The notes beneath the pieces were generated by a model. The model saw nothing but the letters and a program-made list of their open reading frames with translations, ran no database searches and was not told where the DNA came from. 64,000 nucleotides of DNA from Salinithrix halophila (lineage in GTDB: Bacteria; Bacillota; Bacilli; Thermoactinomycetales; DSM-45169), in NCBI RefSeq assembly GCF_042650125.1, contig NZ_JBHSAP010000007.1, positions 372,001 through 436,000 of the forward strand, read 5' to 3'. Position numbers and translations under genes: made by a program. How positions within the stretch are numbered: position 1 is the first letter of the stretch; every line of letters starts with the position of its first letter. Shown here one piece after another: positions 1 to 8,226 of this stretch.

Positions 1-137
1 AAGCGAAAAAGAAGGGCCTCGACGTCCTAGAAGAAAAGGAGTATCAAGCCTACCCTTTCCGCATTTTCCATTCCTCCGGCCGCCTGGTCGAATTCCAAAG
101 CCACAAAGCAAAGAAAGCCGCCAAAACCGGCGCGTAA
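1..137 (+). CDS. 3' end of an unrecognised gene (partial)
   Basis: An open frame enters from the left edge and stops at TAA 135-137, giving about 44 residues that end in a Lys/Ala-rich tail (KAKKAAKTGA). It is followed within 10 bases by a terminator-like hairpin, which supports its being the real end of a transcription unit. No family motif is visible in so short a piece and no function is offered. Confidence 0.5.
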   Translation, partial: AKKKGLDVLEEKEYQAYPFRIFHSSGRLVEFQSHKAKKAAKTGA

Positions 138-144
138 ACACAAA

Positions 145-169
145 AACCCGTCGGAAGAACCGGCGGGTT
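145..169 (+). terminator. Hairpin terminator after the partial gene
   Basis: Arms AACCCGTCGG (145-154) and CCGGCGGGTT (160-169) pair with one G-T wobble around a 5-base loop. The downstream T run is weak (GCGTTTA). Confidence 0.6.
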
Positions 170-179
170 GCGTTTATAA

Positions 180-360
180 ATGGTGTCTCTCTTGAGACTC
201 CACACGGCTGAAGCCATGGGATTCTTGGGTAGTTAGCGCCCTCAGTCCATTTCTGTTTCGGACAACTCCCAAGTTCAGGGCTGTCTCATCAGCCCATCCC
301 ATGCAGTTAGAGTGTACCCACATGGGCGGAACGCCTGTTACCAGCGTTCTAGTTCCTGAT
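180..360 (-). mobile_element. IS200/IS605-type right end with omega-RNA-like sequence, no TnpB
   Basis: Read on the minus strand, the stretch finishes with CCCAAGAATCCCATGGCTTC, then AGCCGTGTGGAGTCTCAAG. This is the typical subterminal hairpin and TCAA-type boundary of IS200/IS605 (IS1341-group) elements. Upstream on the same strand lies about 150 bases of paired, non-coding sequence such as GGGCTGATGAGACAGCCC, as expected for the guide-scaffold (omega) RNA that follows tnpB. No TnpB motifs occur upstream, so this is a decayed or non-autonomous copy. The left end was not located. Naming rests on recalled family ends. Confidence 0.5.
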
Positions 361-369
361 CGCTCACTC

Positions 370-640
370 TTATGGTTTTACCCAGCGGGAGAGATTCGTT
401 CGCCGCTGGAACCCCATACCATAACGTTTTCAAGGAACAACCCACTACCAGTGGGATGAGCACCGCTCATATGTTCGATTATATTAGGAATTGGTTGATA
501 TTTCCATCCCCGAAGGGGGTTCCGATCAACGCCGTCTTTCGATTGAAACCGTGGGCTTTCAAACGGCAACTTACTGTAAAAGGATCTCCTCATATAGCTG
601 ACCTCTTGAAAGGATGATTATCTTTCATAGAAGGGGGAGC
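370..640. other. Non-coding stretch upstream of the IS200/IS605 end
   Basis: No convincing gene is seen. Short open frames on both strands lack ribosome sites and family motifs. A small hairpin CCCCGAAGGGG lies near 510. The stretch may be the rest of the decayed element. Confidence 0.4.
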
Positions 641-647
641 CTCCTCC

Positions 648-848
648 TCAACATCCACCACCGCCGCTATCTCCTCCCCCACAGTCTCCTCCGCCGCTAT
701 CACTCCCACTGTCACCCGCATACCAGAAGGCTCCTGAGGAATCTCTTCCTCTTCCACGACTTCGTGTTCCTTTGGGTTTGGACGGCCATACGATCCCTAC
801 AACCACGATCATCAGGATAAAAACAATAATTCCAATGGTTCCATCCAT
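648..848 (-). CDS. Small membrane protein with Gly/Ser/Asp/Cys-rich tail
   Basis: The 66-residue product has one N-terminal membrane segment (about residues 4-20, IGIIVFILMIVVVGIVW). A basic linker (KPKGTRSRGRGR) follows, then a tail of repeated GGGD/GGGGC units ending in Cys. The start is supported by GAGGAGG placed 7-8 bases before the ATG. Similar single-pass proteins with low-complexity Gly/Cys tails are common in Bacillales and have no assigned role. The tail probably faces the cytosol or wall side, but topology cannot be settled. It has its own ribosome site and sits upstream of the OsmC gene's terminating end on the same strand. Confidence 0.6.
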   Translation of the reverse strand: MDGTIGIIVFILMIVVVGIVWPSKPKGTRSRGRGRDSSGAFWYAGDSGSDSGGGDCGGGDSGGGGC

Positions 849-895
849 CTTGATTTCCTCCTCTCACTAGTCCAATCGTTTTTTTCCATGAGCCC

Positions 896-1345
896 TCAAC
901 TTTCCCTATTCACCGTCGCTTGGACGGACAGATCCACATTGCCGCGCAGAGCGTTGGAGATCATGCAGCTTTTTTCCGCAGCTTCGGTGAAAGATTCCGC
1001 ATCCTTCCTGTGCTTCGCTGTCGCTTCGGCTCCCAGCACGACATGAGGATAATGAGTGACGCTTTCAAATTGGAGGCCGTTTTTATTCACACTGACTACA
1101 CCGACGGTCTCCAGGGTTAGAGAGACCACTGGGATGCTTTTTCTCTCCAGCATGGCCGCTAGGGTAATCAGGTAACAAGTAGCCGCAGCCCCGATCAACA
1201 TCTCGTCAGGGTTGGTTCCGATCCCCGGCCCTTTCATCTCCGACGGGATGGATATCTTTGTCTGTAGGTTCCCTGCCGTGATCGTACCTTCTCCATTCCG
1301 TCCTCCGTTCCAGTCTGCCGTGAGGCGGAATTCATGCCTGGCCAT
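896..1345 (-). CDS. OsmC/Ohr-family peroxiredoxin-like protein
   Basis: The 149-residue product fits the usual 140-150 of OsmC/Ohr proteins, cytosolic thiol peroxidases that reduce organic hydroperoxides. The two expected cysteines are present: C57 in GAAATCYLI and C127 in EKSCMISN. The N-terminal beta strands carry the TADWNGGRNGEG pattern. The start at 1345 follows AAAGGAGGG with 7-base spacing; an upstream extension of 23 residues has no comparable site. It stands as a single gene. Substrate (lipid or organic peroxide, or sulfane sulfur) cannot be read from sequence. Confidence 0.85.
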   Translation of the reverse strand: MARHEFRLTADWNGGRNGEGTITAGNLQTKISIPSEMKGPGIGTNPDEMLIGAAATCYLITLAAMLERKSIPVVSLTLETVGVVSVNKNGLQFESVTHYPHVVLGAEATAKHRKDAESFTEAAEKSCMISNALRGNVDLSVQATVNRES

Positions 1346-1446
1346 CACTTTCCCTCCTTTCACGATTTTCTTCCCCGGGAAATAACCTTTTTTGAAGATA
1401 CCCCCTACCCTCATTCACCGTAAAAGAAGAATTTCCTTCCAGAGAG

Positions 1447-2829
1447 TCAGGCAGATTTTTTTTGTTTTCGATTCATCTTCTCTTTCCGGTAGATCCTCTC
1501 GATGTAATCCTTCGTCTCCTCCCGAACTTCCTTACTCATCGCCAACAGAGCGATCATGTTGGGGATGACAATCATGGCGAGCAGGATATCAAGGAACTGC
1601 CAGATAAACTTCAATCCCCCAATCGCACCGATAAACATGGAAAGAACATAAACCAGCCGCATCACTTTGGAAAAGCGGAGGCCGAAGAGATATTCCGCCT
1701 GTTTCTCCCCGTAATAAATGAGCACCCCAACCGTAGTCAGCACAAACAGAAGCAAGAAAAAGGAAACAAATACGCCACCGGCTGTGGTACCGCCAAGGAT
1801 CTGCCCGAAAGCAGCAGGTACAGCAGTCGCCGGATTGTCAGTTTTGAGCCATTCCCCAGATGTAAGAACAGCGAGACCTGTAGCGGTACAGATCACCAAC
1901 GTATCCATCGCCACCCCGAAAATCCCCCACAATCCCTGGCGGGCGGGGTGATCCGTCTGGGCTGGCGCCTGGGCGATGGCCCCAGTCCCCATCCCGGCTT
2001 CATTGGAATAAGCACCTCGAGCGATCCCCCAGCGAAGAGCTTCCGCCACACCTGCCCCCGCAAACCCACCAACGGCAGAAATCGGGGTGAACGCGTGCTG
2101 GAAGATAAGGCGGAATGCTTCCGGAATCTGCCCGGCATGGACCAATACGACGCCGATCGCCACTGCCAGATAGACCAACACCATGAAGGGAACCACTTTT
2201 TCTGACACCTTGCCCAAACGTTTGACACCACCGTAAACAACGATCCCCGTCAACCCTGTAATGATAATGCCGGTCACCCAAAGGGGCAGGCCAAAGGCAC
2301 TCTCTGCTGTTTTCGAGATGGAATTGGACTGAACCATAGAGCTCGGGATTACCTCTACCATCAGCCCGAAAGCAAAAAATACCGCCAACCATCGCCAACC
2401 GAGCCCCTTTTGGATGTAATACATCGGACCGCCGACCCATTCTCCTTCTTCATTTTTCTCCCGGTACTTACTCCCCAGGAGAACTTCCGCAAATTTGCTG
2501 GCCATTCCAACGACAGCCGTCACCCACATCCAAAACAAGGCTCCGGGGCCGCCGAGTCCGATGGCAACCGATACCCCGATGATATTGGTGGCGCCCGCCG
2601 TTCCGCCTAGCGCCGCAGAAAAGGCCTGAAAGGGGGTCAGCGTCCCCTCGAAATGGCCCGTCCGTTTGAACAATCGCCCGACGGTCTGTTGCAGCACGTG
2701 ACCGAAAAAACGGATCTGGAAAAAACCAATCCGAAGGGAAAGAAAGAGTCCCCCACCCAATAGCAGGGCCATCAAGGGAGGACCCCACAACCAATCCGAT
2801 ATCACTCCAACCCAGCCGGTAACGTTCAT
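1447..2829 (-). CDS. Alanine/glycine:cation symporter (AGCS family)
   Basis: A 460-residue polytopic membrane protein that would import alanine or glycine with Na+ or H+. Family signatures are clear: GPGALFWMWVTAVVGMASKF then AEVLLGSKYR, and the SNEAGMGTGAIAQAPA segment in the middle. About 10-11 hydrophobic segments are visible. The start at 2829 is preceded by AAGGAGAGG, and the 47-residue upstream extension is rejected because it is basic and has no ribosome site. TATAAT lies shortly upstream on this strand. It is monocistronic, separated from the M32 peptidase gene by a strong terminator. Confidence 0.9.
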   Translation of the reverse strand: MNVTGWVGVISDWLWGPPLMALLLGGGLFLSLRIGFFQIRFFGHVLQQTVGRLFKRTGHFEGTLTPFQAFSAALGGTAGATNIIGVSVAIGLGGPGALFWMWVTAVVGMASKFAEVLLGSKYREKNEEGEWVGGPMYYIQKGLGWRWLAVFFAFGLMVEVIPSSMVQSNSISKTAESAFGLPLWVTGIIITGLTGIVVYGGVKRLGKVSEKVVPFMVLVYLAVAIGVVLVHAGQIPEAFRLIFQHAFTPISAVGGFAGAGVAEALRWGIARGAYSNEAGMGTGAIAQAPAQTDHPARQGLWGIFGVAMDTLVICTATGLAVLTSGEWLKTDNPATAVPAAFGQILGGTTAGGVFVSFFLLLFVLTTVGVLIYYGEKQAEYLFGLRFSKVMRLVYVLSMFIGAIGGLKFIWQFLDILLAMIVIPNMIALLAMSKEVREETKDYIERIYRKEKMNRKQKKSA

Positions 2830-2911
2830 CCAACCTCTCCTTTTTTCATTTTTCCGTAAATTATAGTAATTCGTTGCATGTTTATACCTTATCACAAGTC
2901 TCTTCAGAAAC

Positions 2912-2941
2912 AAAAAACGGTCGAAGTACCTGCTTCGACCG
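2912..2941 (-). terminator. Terminator of the M32 carboxypeptidase gene
   Basis: On the minus strand CGGTCGAAG/CTTCGACCG forms a perfect 9-bp stem followed by TTTTTTG, right after the stop codon at 2952. Confidence 0.9.
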
Positions 2942-2951
2942 GAATAAGTAA

Positions 2952-4460
2952 TTAACCATTTAATCCGCAAAGTTCCCCGAATTTGTTTTTCAAATAGGCG
3001 ATGTAGGGCTGGATGGTCAGGGGCGACCCCGTCGCCCGTTTAGTGATTTCCATAGCTGTATACTTCGAACCGTGCCGATAAAGGTTTTCTTTCAGCCACC
3101 CATGCAGCGTGGAAAACTCCCCCTTACGGATCTGGTCTGGGATCTCTGGATGAGCCCTAAGGGCCGCATCATAAAATTGGGCGCTCAGGATGTTCCCCAG
3201 GGTATATCCCTGGAAGGATCCGCCGATGGTACCTGCAAACCAGTGGACATCCTGCAGAACCCCGTTTTTATCTCCGGGATCAAACACTCCCAGGTCAGCC
3301 TTGTACCTCTCCCGCCAAGCTTCAGGCAGATCCTTCACTGCCATCTTTCCTTCAAGCAGAGCCAACTCCAGATCAAATCGGATCATCACATGAAGGTTGT
3401 AAGTCAATTCGTCGGCATCGGTACGGATCAGGGAGGGCTCCACCTTGTTCACCGCTCGATGGAAAGCATCCAGAGAGACAGCTCCGAGCTGCTCTGGGAA
3501 CACCTCCTGCAATTTCGGATAAAAATGTTCCCAAAACCCACGGCTTCGGCCGACGATGTTTTCCCATAAGCGGGATTGGCTTTCATGAACCCCAGAGGAA
3601 GTTCCACTGGCTAGAGGCGTCCCCTCCAGTTCCATCTGGATGCCCTGTTCGTACATCGCATGACCTGCCTCGTGGATGGTGGATAAAAGTGCTTCCTCCA
3701 GTTGGTTTTCCTTCACCCGAGTAGTAATTCGCACATCCCCAAGGGAGAACTTCGTCATAAAAGGATGATGGGTTTTGTCCTGGCGACCCCGGTCGAAATC
3801 GTAACCCAACTGCCGGATAACATCCATCCCGAATTGCCATTGTTCCTTCTCCGGAAATGTCTGCCTGAGACAGGTATTCTCTACGTCGGCCCGGTCCGTT
3901 ACCGCCTTCACCAGCGGAACCAGTTGTTCCCGCAAATCTTGGAAAAGGGGACGTAGGGTGGAGACAGTCATACCCTCATCGGAATAACCGATTAAGGGAT
4001 CAGCGATATGGTTATAAGGAAAATATTCCGCCAATCGGCGGCTGTAATCCAAAGTTTTCTCCAGGAAAGGCTCCACTTTGGCAAAGTTGTCCGCTGGTCG
4101 CGCTTCCGTCCATACCTGGTAAGTATCTGCGAAGTGGTTAGACATCTCCGCCATGAAGGCTGCCGGAACTTTGGCCGCCCTTTCGTACTTTCGCCGGGTT
4201 ACCCGTATCAGAGCCGCTTCGTCCGAATCGTATTCCAGACTCTCCCCATAGGGGGTCAATTCCTCCAGCAACCGTCCGATTTGCAGGTCAGTCATCTTCT
4301 CATGGACCAGTTTTTCCATCGTCCCCAGCTGCCGCCCCCGGGCAGCAGCCCCGCCTTTGGGCATGTACGTGGATTGGTCCCAGTACAGAAGCGAAGTCAC
4401 GTTCTCCAGATCGTACACTTCCGCCAGATGGCGTTTCAGCTCCTCCAACTTCTCTTTCAT
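2952..4460 (-). CDS. Metallocarboxypeptidase, family M32
   Basis: The 502-residue product has the normal length for thermostable carboxypeptidase 1 (Taq/Pfu type), a cytosolic Zn/Co enzyme that removes C-terminal residues. Zinc ligands are visible as H263-E-A-G-H267 and the downstream HESQS motif (E293). The N-terminal YWDQSTYMPKGG segment is also typical. The start at 4460 has GGGAGGG seven bases upstream; the ATG five codons earlier overlaps this site. It is followed by its own terminator. Confidence 0.92.
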   Translation of the reverse strand: MKEKLEELKRHLAEVYDLENVTSLLYWDQSTYMPKGGAAARGRQLGTMEKLVHEKMTDLQIGRLLEELTPYGESLEYDSDEAALIRVTRRKYERAAKVPAAFMAEMSNHFADTYQVWTEARPADNFAKVEPFLEKTLDYSRRLAEYFPYNHIADPLIGYSDEGMTVSTLRPLFQDLREQLVPLVKAVTDRADVENTCLRQTFPEKEQWQFGMDVIRQLGYDFDRGRQDKTHHPFMTKFSLGDVRITTRVKENQLEEALLSTIHEAGHAMYEQGIQMELEGTPLASGTSSGVHESQSRLWENIVGRSRGFWEHFYPKLQEVFPEQLGAVSLDAFHRAVNKVEPSLIRTDADELTYNLHVMIRFDLELALLEGKMAVKDLPEAWRERYKADLGVFDPGDKNGVLQDVHWFAGTIGGSFQGYTLGNILSAQFYDAALRAHPEIPDQIRKGEFSTLHGWLKENLYRHGSKYTAMEITKRATGSPLTIQPYIAYLKNKFGELCGLNG

Positions 4461-4603
4461 CGGTCGCCCTCCCATGGATGGTTATGGATAAATGAAAAAT
4501 ATGTAACCTATTCCAGTGTACCGCCCGTATACCGAGGTGGGCAACAGAAACCTTTTCTACGCCTTATTACCTTAAGGAAACCACGTGTTTTTGTTAGACA
4601 CTT

Positions 4604-4978
4604 CTATTTATCTTCCAACAACGGGTAAAAACTTTTCCTGTCCTTCCACAGGAGGTACCCTTCAAGCATGGTAACCAATAGAGCCATAGGAAGCATGGAG
4701 AGGTCGACGAAGAGATGGAACAATAGAATATTAAAAACGACAGGAGCCAACATCGTAATGGCTAAGGTTGTATAGCGATTAACGACCAACAGAAATCCGC
4801 ATATCACCTCCAAAGCCTTTTCTGTAAACAGGAGATATTTGAACCGGAAAAATTCCATCGCTTCCGGACTGGTAGGTAACAGAGGAGGGTAACCGAAGAA
4901 GACAACGAACCCGTTTATTCCCGCTAACAAAAAAATCAGCCCAAGAATTAACCGGCAGACATCAATCAACGGAGTCAC
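4604..4978 (-). CDS. DoxX-like small membrane protein
   Basis: The 124-residue product has four hydrophobic segments in the DoxX arrangement, with LILGLIFLLAGINGFV at the N-terminus and an FRFKYLLFTEKALEVICG segment. Such proteins are redox- or quinone-associated membrane proteins of unclear role. It begins with GTG overlapping the stop of the upstream DinB-like frame (GTGA), so the two are translationally coupled. A TTG four codons in, preceded by AGGTGA, is an alternative start. Confidence 0.7.
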   Translation of the reverse strand: MTPLIDVCRLILGLIFLLAGINGFVVFFGYPPLLPTSPEAMEFFRFKYLLFTEKALEVICGFLLVVNRYTTLAITMLAPVVFNILLFHLFVDLSMLPMALLVTMLEGYLLWKDRKSFYPLLEDK

Positions 4979-5223
4979 CTGCCTTTATCAAATTTTCCCA
5001 GTTTTCGGAGCAGAAATGTTCTCTTCCTATGAATTCGATTCATCCAAACCTTTTCATCCCCATGGATCAAATGCCCTAGTACATCAAAAGGTGACCAAGT
5101 ATTTTTTCCTTCATTAGTGTGAATCCATTCATTCGGTAACCCTTCTAACATCAAACGTAAAACCTTCGGCGTTCTTGAAAGAATATCCAATCCATCATCC
5201 AGTCGAAATCTCGAATTAGCCAT
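4975..5223 (-). pseudogene. Truncated DinB-family protein
   Basis: The frame encodes 82 residues opening like a DinB/YfiT-type four-helix protein (LSRTPKVLRLMLEGLP..W, then DVLGHLIHGDEKVW). That family normally runs to about 160 residues with three metal-binding histidines. Here the match stops after the first His-containing helix and a basic, unrelated-looking tail ends the frame. The second half, with the HxxxH motif, is absent. A ribosome site (AAAGGAT) remains, so a short peptide may still be made, but the protein is probably non-functional. Confidence 0.6.
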
Positions 5224-5298
5224 AGGCGAAATCCTTTCACTTTTTACTTATCCCGATTATATCAAGAAAAAATGGTCCGATGTTGCCGATGCTGGATA

Positions 5299-5340
5299 CA
5301 CAAAGAGACGGCCCCATGTGGATAGGGGCCGTCTCTTTGT
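5299..5340 (-). terminator. Strong terminator after the DUF255 gene
   Basis: Arms ACAAAGAGACGGCCCC and GGGGCCGTCTCTTTGT pair perfectly around a 9-base loop, directly beyond the stop at 5348. The U-rich sides allow action on both strands. Confidence 0.9.
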
Positions 5341-5347
5341 CAATGGG

Positions 5348-7408
5348 TTACTCCGAAATCTTCGTCTCCAACTCCGTCAACAGGGTCACCGGGCGTTCGC
5401 AGGCAAAATTGCGACAAATGTAGGCGGCGGGCTTCCTGTCGACGGTATGTTGTTCAGCCGTATAGGGGACGAGGTGAGTGATCTCCTCAGCTTTCCCCTC
5501 AGGGCGGTAAAGGAGGACGGAACCCGGAAGGAAGGCCTTCTGAACGAGACGGATCATCTCCTGGGTGATTTCATCCTCATTGTGCCCGGAGATGACGATC
5601 TCCATCGGGTCACCGAGAGCGAACTGTAGGGCCGTCAGGTAGAAAGAATAGGCGATGGGAGCTTTTTTCACCGAACCAGCAAAGGCCTTCAGTTGCGTCT
5701 CTGCCCGGCTCTCCCATTCTGGGTCACCAGTAAACCGGGCGAGGCGGATTAGATTGAGGGCGGCGACGCTGTTTCCCGAAGGCGTGGCTCCGTCATAGGT
5801 TTCCTTCGTCCGAGTGAGAAGTTCTTCTCCATCTTTTCCGTAAAAGAAGAATCCTCCTTCTTTTTCATCACCGAAAAGATCCAACATCGCTTCGGACAAC
5901 TTCAACGCTTCCTTAAGGTGGTCCGGCTCGAAAGTCGCCTCGTAGAGCTCGATCAGCCCCCAGGCGAGATTGGCATAATCGTCGACATAGGCGGGGATCG
6001 CCGCTTCCCCATCCCGCCAACGGGCGAGAAGCCGACCGTCCTCCCGGGTAAGTCGCTTTCGGATGAAGATGGCCGCTTTCCCAGCCGCTTCTGCATAACG
6101 CTCCTCACCGAGCACCCGGGCTCCCTTAGCCAAGGCAGCGATCATGAGCCCATTCCATGAGGTCAACACCTTGTCGTCCTTATGGGGATGAATCCGTTGC
6201 TCCCGGGCTTCAAAGAGCTTCTTTCGGGCCGCCTCCAAGCGTCGAGCTAACTCTTCTTCATTCAGACCGTGCTCCTCGGCAACCGCTGGGAGGTCCCGCC
6301 CGATAAGGTTGGGAATACTGTGCCCCTCAAAGTTTCCATCTGCGGTAATGTCGAAACACGAACAGAAAAGGGTACCTTCCTGCTCCCCCAGAATCTCCGT
6401 CACCTCAGCAGGCGTCCATACGTAAAACTTTCCCTCCACTCCTTCGGAATCAGCATCCTCGGCGGAGTAGAAACCGCCTTCCGCGTCGGTCATATCCCGA
6501 AGCACGTAGGTAAAAATCTCCCGCACCGTCTGAGCGTAAGTTTCCTTTCTCGTCACTTGGAACGCCTCTAGGTATGCGTAAGCGAGGAGGGCGTTATCAT
6601 AAAGCATCTTCTCAAAATGGGGAACCAGCCACTCTTTGTCCACGGAGTAACGGGCAAAACCAAATCCTACATGATCGTAAATTCCGCCCCTCCGCATGGC
6701 CTCCAGCGTTCCTTCCACCATCTCCAGCGCCTTCTCTTCCTTGTTCTGCTTCCAATATCGAAGCAAGAACAACAAGTCATGAGGACGGGGAAACTTGGGC
6801 TCGGGTCCGAATCCGCCCCATTGTTCATCGAAGGATGAAGCGAACTGATTGTACGCTTCCTTCAGCATCTCCTCCGACAACACTCCACTCTCTGTCGTTT
6901 TCAGCTCCGTCTGGATCGCCTGGGTAATCCTCTCTCCGACATCCATTGCTTTCTCCCGCTCGTCTTTCCACACCTGGCCCACCCGTTGTAACACGTCCAT
7001 CAGACCGGGCTGCCCGTAACGGGCCGTCTTGGGGAAATACGTCCCGGCAAAAAAAGGCTTCTTCTCCGGTGTCAGGATGACAGTCAATGGCCATCCTCCA
7101 TGCCCGGTGAGAGCTTGGCAAACGGTCATGTACAGATTATCCACATCCGGCCGCTCTTCCCGATCCACCTTCACGGGGACATACCATTCATTCAGCAAAT
7201 AGGCCACTTCTTCCTCTTCAAAAGATTCCCGTTCCATCACATGGCACCAATGGCAGGTCGAATACCCGATCGACAGAAAGATAGGCTTGTCTTCTTTTCT
7301 TGCTTTCTCAAACGCCGCATCCCCCCAAGGATGCCAATCCACCGGATTGTAGGCATGTTGGAGCAAATACGGCGATTTTTCTTGAATCAGTCGATTCGGT
7401 TCATTCAT
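5348..7408 (-). CDS. Thioredoxin-domain protein, DUF255/SSP411 family (YyaL-like)
   Basis: The 686-residue product matches the full family length. The N-terminal thioredoxin-like domain (about 1-170) has the CxxC active site C52-H-W-C55 in YSTCHWCHVMERESF and GHGGWPLTVILTP. The remaining ~500 residues form the alpha/alpha-barrel of the N-acylglucosamine epimerase/cellulase type (NGLMIAALAKGARV, YDGATPSGNSVAA). The cellular function in bacteria is not established. The ATG has GGGGGTGG upstream. It is monocistronic. Confidence 0.9.
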   Translation of the reverse strand: MNEPNRLIQEKSPYLLQHAYNPVDWHPWGDAAFEKARKEDKPIFLSIGYSTCHWCHVMERESFEEEEVAYLLNEWYVPVKVDREERPDVDNLYMTVCQALTGHGGWPLTVILTPEKKPFFAGTYFPKTARYGQPGLMDVLQRVGQVWKDEREKAMDVGERITQAIQTELKTTESGVLSEEMLKEAYNQFASSFDEQWGGFGPEPKFPRPHDLLFLLRYWKQNKEEKALEMVEGTLEAMRRGGIYDHVGFGFARYSVDKEWLVPHFEKMLYDNALLAYAYLEAFQVTRKETYAQTVREIFTYVLRDMTDAEGGFYSAEDADSEGVEGKFYVWTPAEVTEILGEQEGTLFCSCFDITADGNFEGHSIPNLIGRDLPAVAEEHGLNEEELARRLEAARKKLFEAREQRIHPHKDDKVLTSWNGLMIAALAKGARVLGEERYAEAAGKAAIFIRKRLTREDGRLLARWRDGEAAIPAYVDDYANLAWGLIELYEATFEPDHLKEALKLSEAMLDLFGDEKEGGFFFYGKDGEELLTRTKETYDGATPSGNSVAALNLIRLARFTGDPEWESRAETQLKAFAGSVKKAPIAYSFYLTALQFALGDPMEIVISGHNEDEITQEMIRLVQKAFLPGSVLLYRPEGKAEEITHLVPYTAEQHTVDRKPAAYICRNFACERPVTLLTELETKISE

Positions 7409-7496
7409 CGGACCACCCCCTGGATGGGTTGTTGGTTCATCGTATCATAGTATAGTCTACCCAAAAACCACGCTCCCTCACCTTCCCTTTCATGAC

Positions 7497-7622
7497 TCAT
7501 TTGCTGGCTTTTGCATAGAGGAAATCTGAAGCACTTTGGATTACTTCTTGAGACGGTTTGTTTGTGACGGAAATCACCTTGTATCCTGAATCCTCGCCGT
7601 AAATATATCGCTTCCCGTTTTT
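7497..7622 (-). pseudogene. 3' fragment of an unknown gene
   Basis: Reading minus-strand codons from 7622 to the TGA at 7497 gives 41 plausible residues (NGKRYIYGEDSGYKVISVTN, then KPSQEVIQSASDFLYAKASK). An in-frame TAG immediately upstream and the lack of ATG or ribosome site show that the 5' part is gone. No family is recognised. Confidence 0.4.
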
Positions 7623-7751
7623 CTATTCAATTTTACCAACCTTAAACTGAACGGTTGGTTGGTTAAAAAACATGGAACCCCACCCCCATGATTTGGTGAT
7701 CGTAATCCATAAAAAAAAGCCCCCAAAACTTGGTGGGCCAGTCACAACAAA

Positions 7752-7786
7752 AAAAGTCACCCGAGTTAGCTCCTCGGATGACTTTT
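7752..7786 (-). terminator. Terminator, probable 3' end of the toxin-like transcript
   Basis: Minus-strand arms AAAGTCATCCGAG and CTCGGGTGACTTT (one mismatch) are followed by TTTTTTTG. The only transcription unit upstream on this strand is the small-peptide gene at 8017-8109. Confidence 0.75.
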
Positions 7787-7891
7787 ATGTCTTAATGATA
7801 ATTTAAGGGTGGGTTACGTTCAAAAAACGTCCACTTTGTCCATTCTGTCAATTGTGTTAACCCTTTTGACTGGACGAAACAAGCATAGCCA

Positions 7892-8029
7892 TGGTATCCT
7901 TTGGATAGAAATAGTAACGGCGGCAGGGTTGCACCCCCTACCGCCGGGTAGCTGCCGCAAGCAGGCGGCCACGGAAAGCGCGAGAAGTAACCCGCAATCC
8001 TTTGCCTAGGGACGGGTTACTTCTTTTTT
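7892..8029 (+). ncRNA. Candidate antisense RNA (RatA-like) opposing the toxin mRNA
   Basis: On the plus strand the cassette ends in AGAAGTAACCCG (7983-7994) paired with CGGGTTACTTCT (8013-8024) and a T6 run, a good terminator that faces the peptide gene. Upstream lie conserved GC-rich stems (CGGCGG..CCGCCG near 7920-7945; GCTGCCGC/GCAGGCGGC). The RNA would overlap the 3' part of the opposite peptide transcript, as RatA does with txpA. The promoter is weakly defined, with only a conserved TGGTATCC..AATAGTAAC region. Confidence 0.5.
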
Positions 8030-8109
8030 AGCGCCCGATACGCAACGTAGACGGCTAATGCTTGGACTACAACACCAGCCACCTTGGCGATCAGGCTAAG
8101 AAGCTCCAT
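8017..8109 (-). CDS. 30-residue hydrophobic peptide, type I toxin-like
   Basis: The frame is ATG 8109 to TAA 8017. Its product begins MELLSLIAKVAGVVVQALAV and ends YVAYRALKKK: one membrane helix and a lysine tail, the pattern of Fst/TxpA/holin-like type I toxins. The ribosome site GAGGGGGTGAGGCC precedes the ATG and can pair with upstream GGCCACACTGACCCTC, which would hide it in a leader hairpin. The coding end overlaps the antisense candidate on the plus strand. No homologue is named; the assignment rests on architecture and on the duplicated cassette. Confidence 0.6.
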   Translation of the reverse strand: MELLSLIAKVAGVVVQALAVYVAYRALKKK

Positions 8110-8226
8110 GGCCTCACCCCCTCTCTCGTGAGGGTCAGTGTGGCCGCCCGCCCTTGGCTACTACCATGGTCTATTTTACCATACCGGGTGGAGTTCCGTT
8201 ATTGTCCAAACCTTACTTAAAGTAGT

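Larger units (their letters stand above)
7892..8183. repeat. Copy 1 of a ~290-bp toxin/antisense cassette
   Basis: This stretch is nearly identical to 13582-13872. Both run from TGGTATCCTTTGGATAG to TCTATTTTACCATA and differ by about 20 substitutions plus small indels. The shared unit includes a leader, a small hydrophobic peptide frame on the minus strand and a plus-strand hairpin with T run. The sharp edges of similarity suggest duplication of a defined cassette. Confidence 0.85.

Noticed and set aside
372..617. Two overlapping frames of 71-81 residues beside the IS200/IS605 end
   Set aside because: Neither has TnpB motifs or a ribosome site; the sequence fits a non-coding relic better.
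1462..2205. 247-residue plus-strand frame opposite the alanine symporter
   Set aside because: It is a shadow frame of the clearly recognisable symporter; no ribosome site or family motif.
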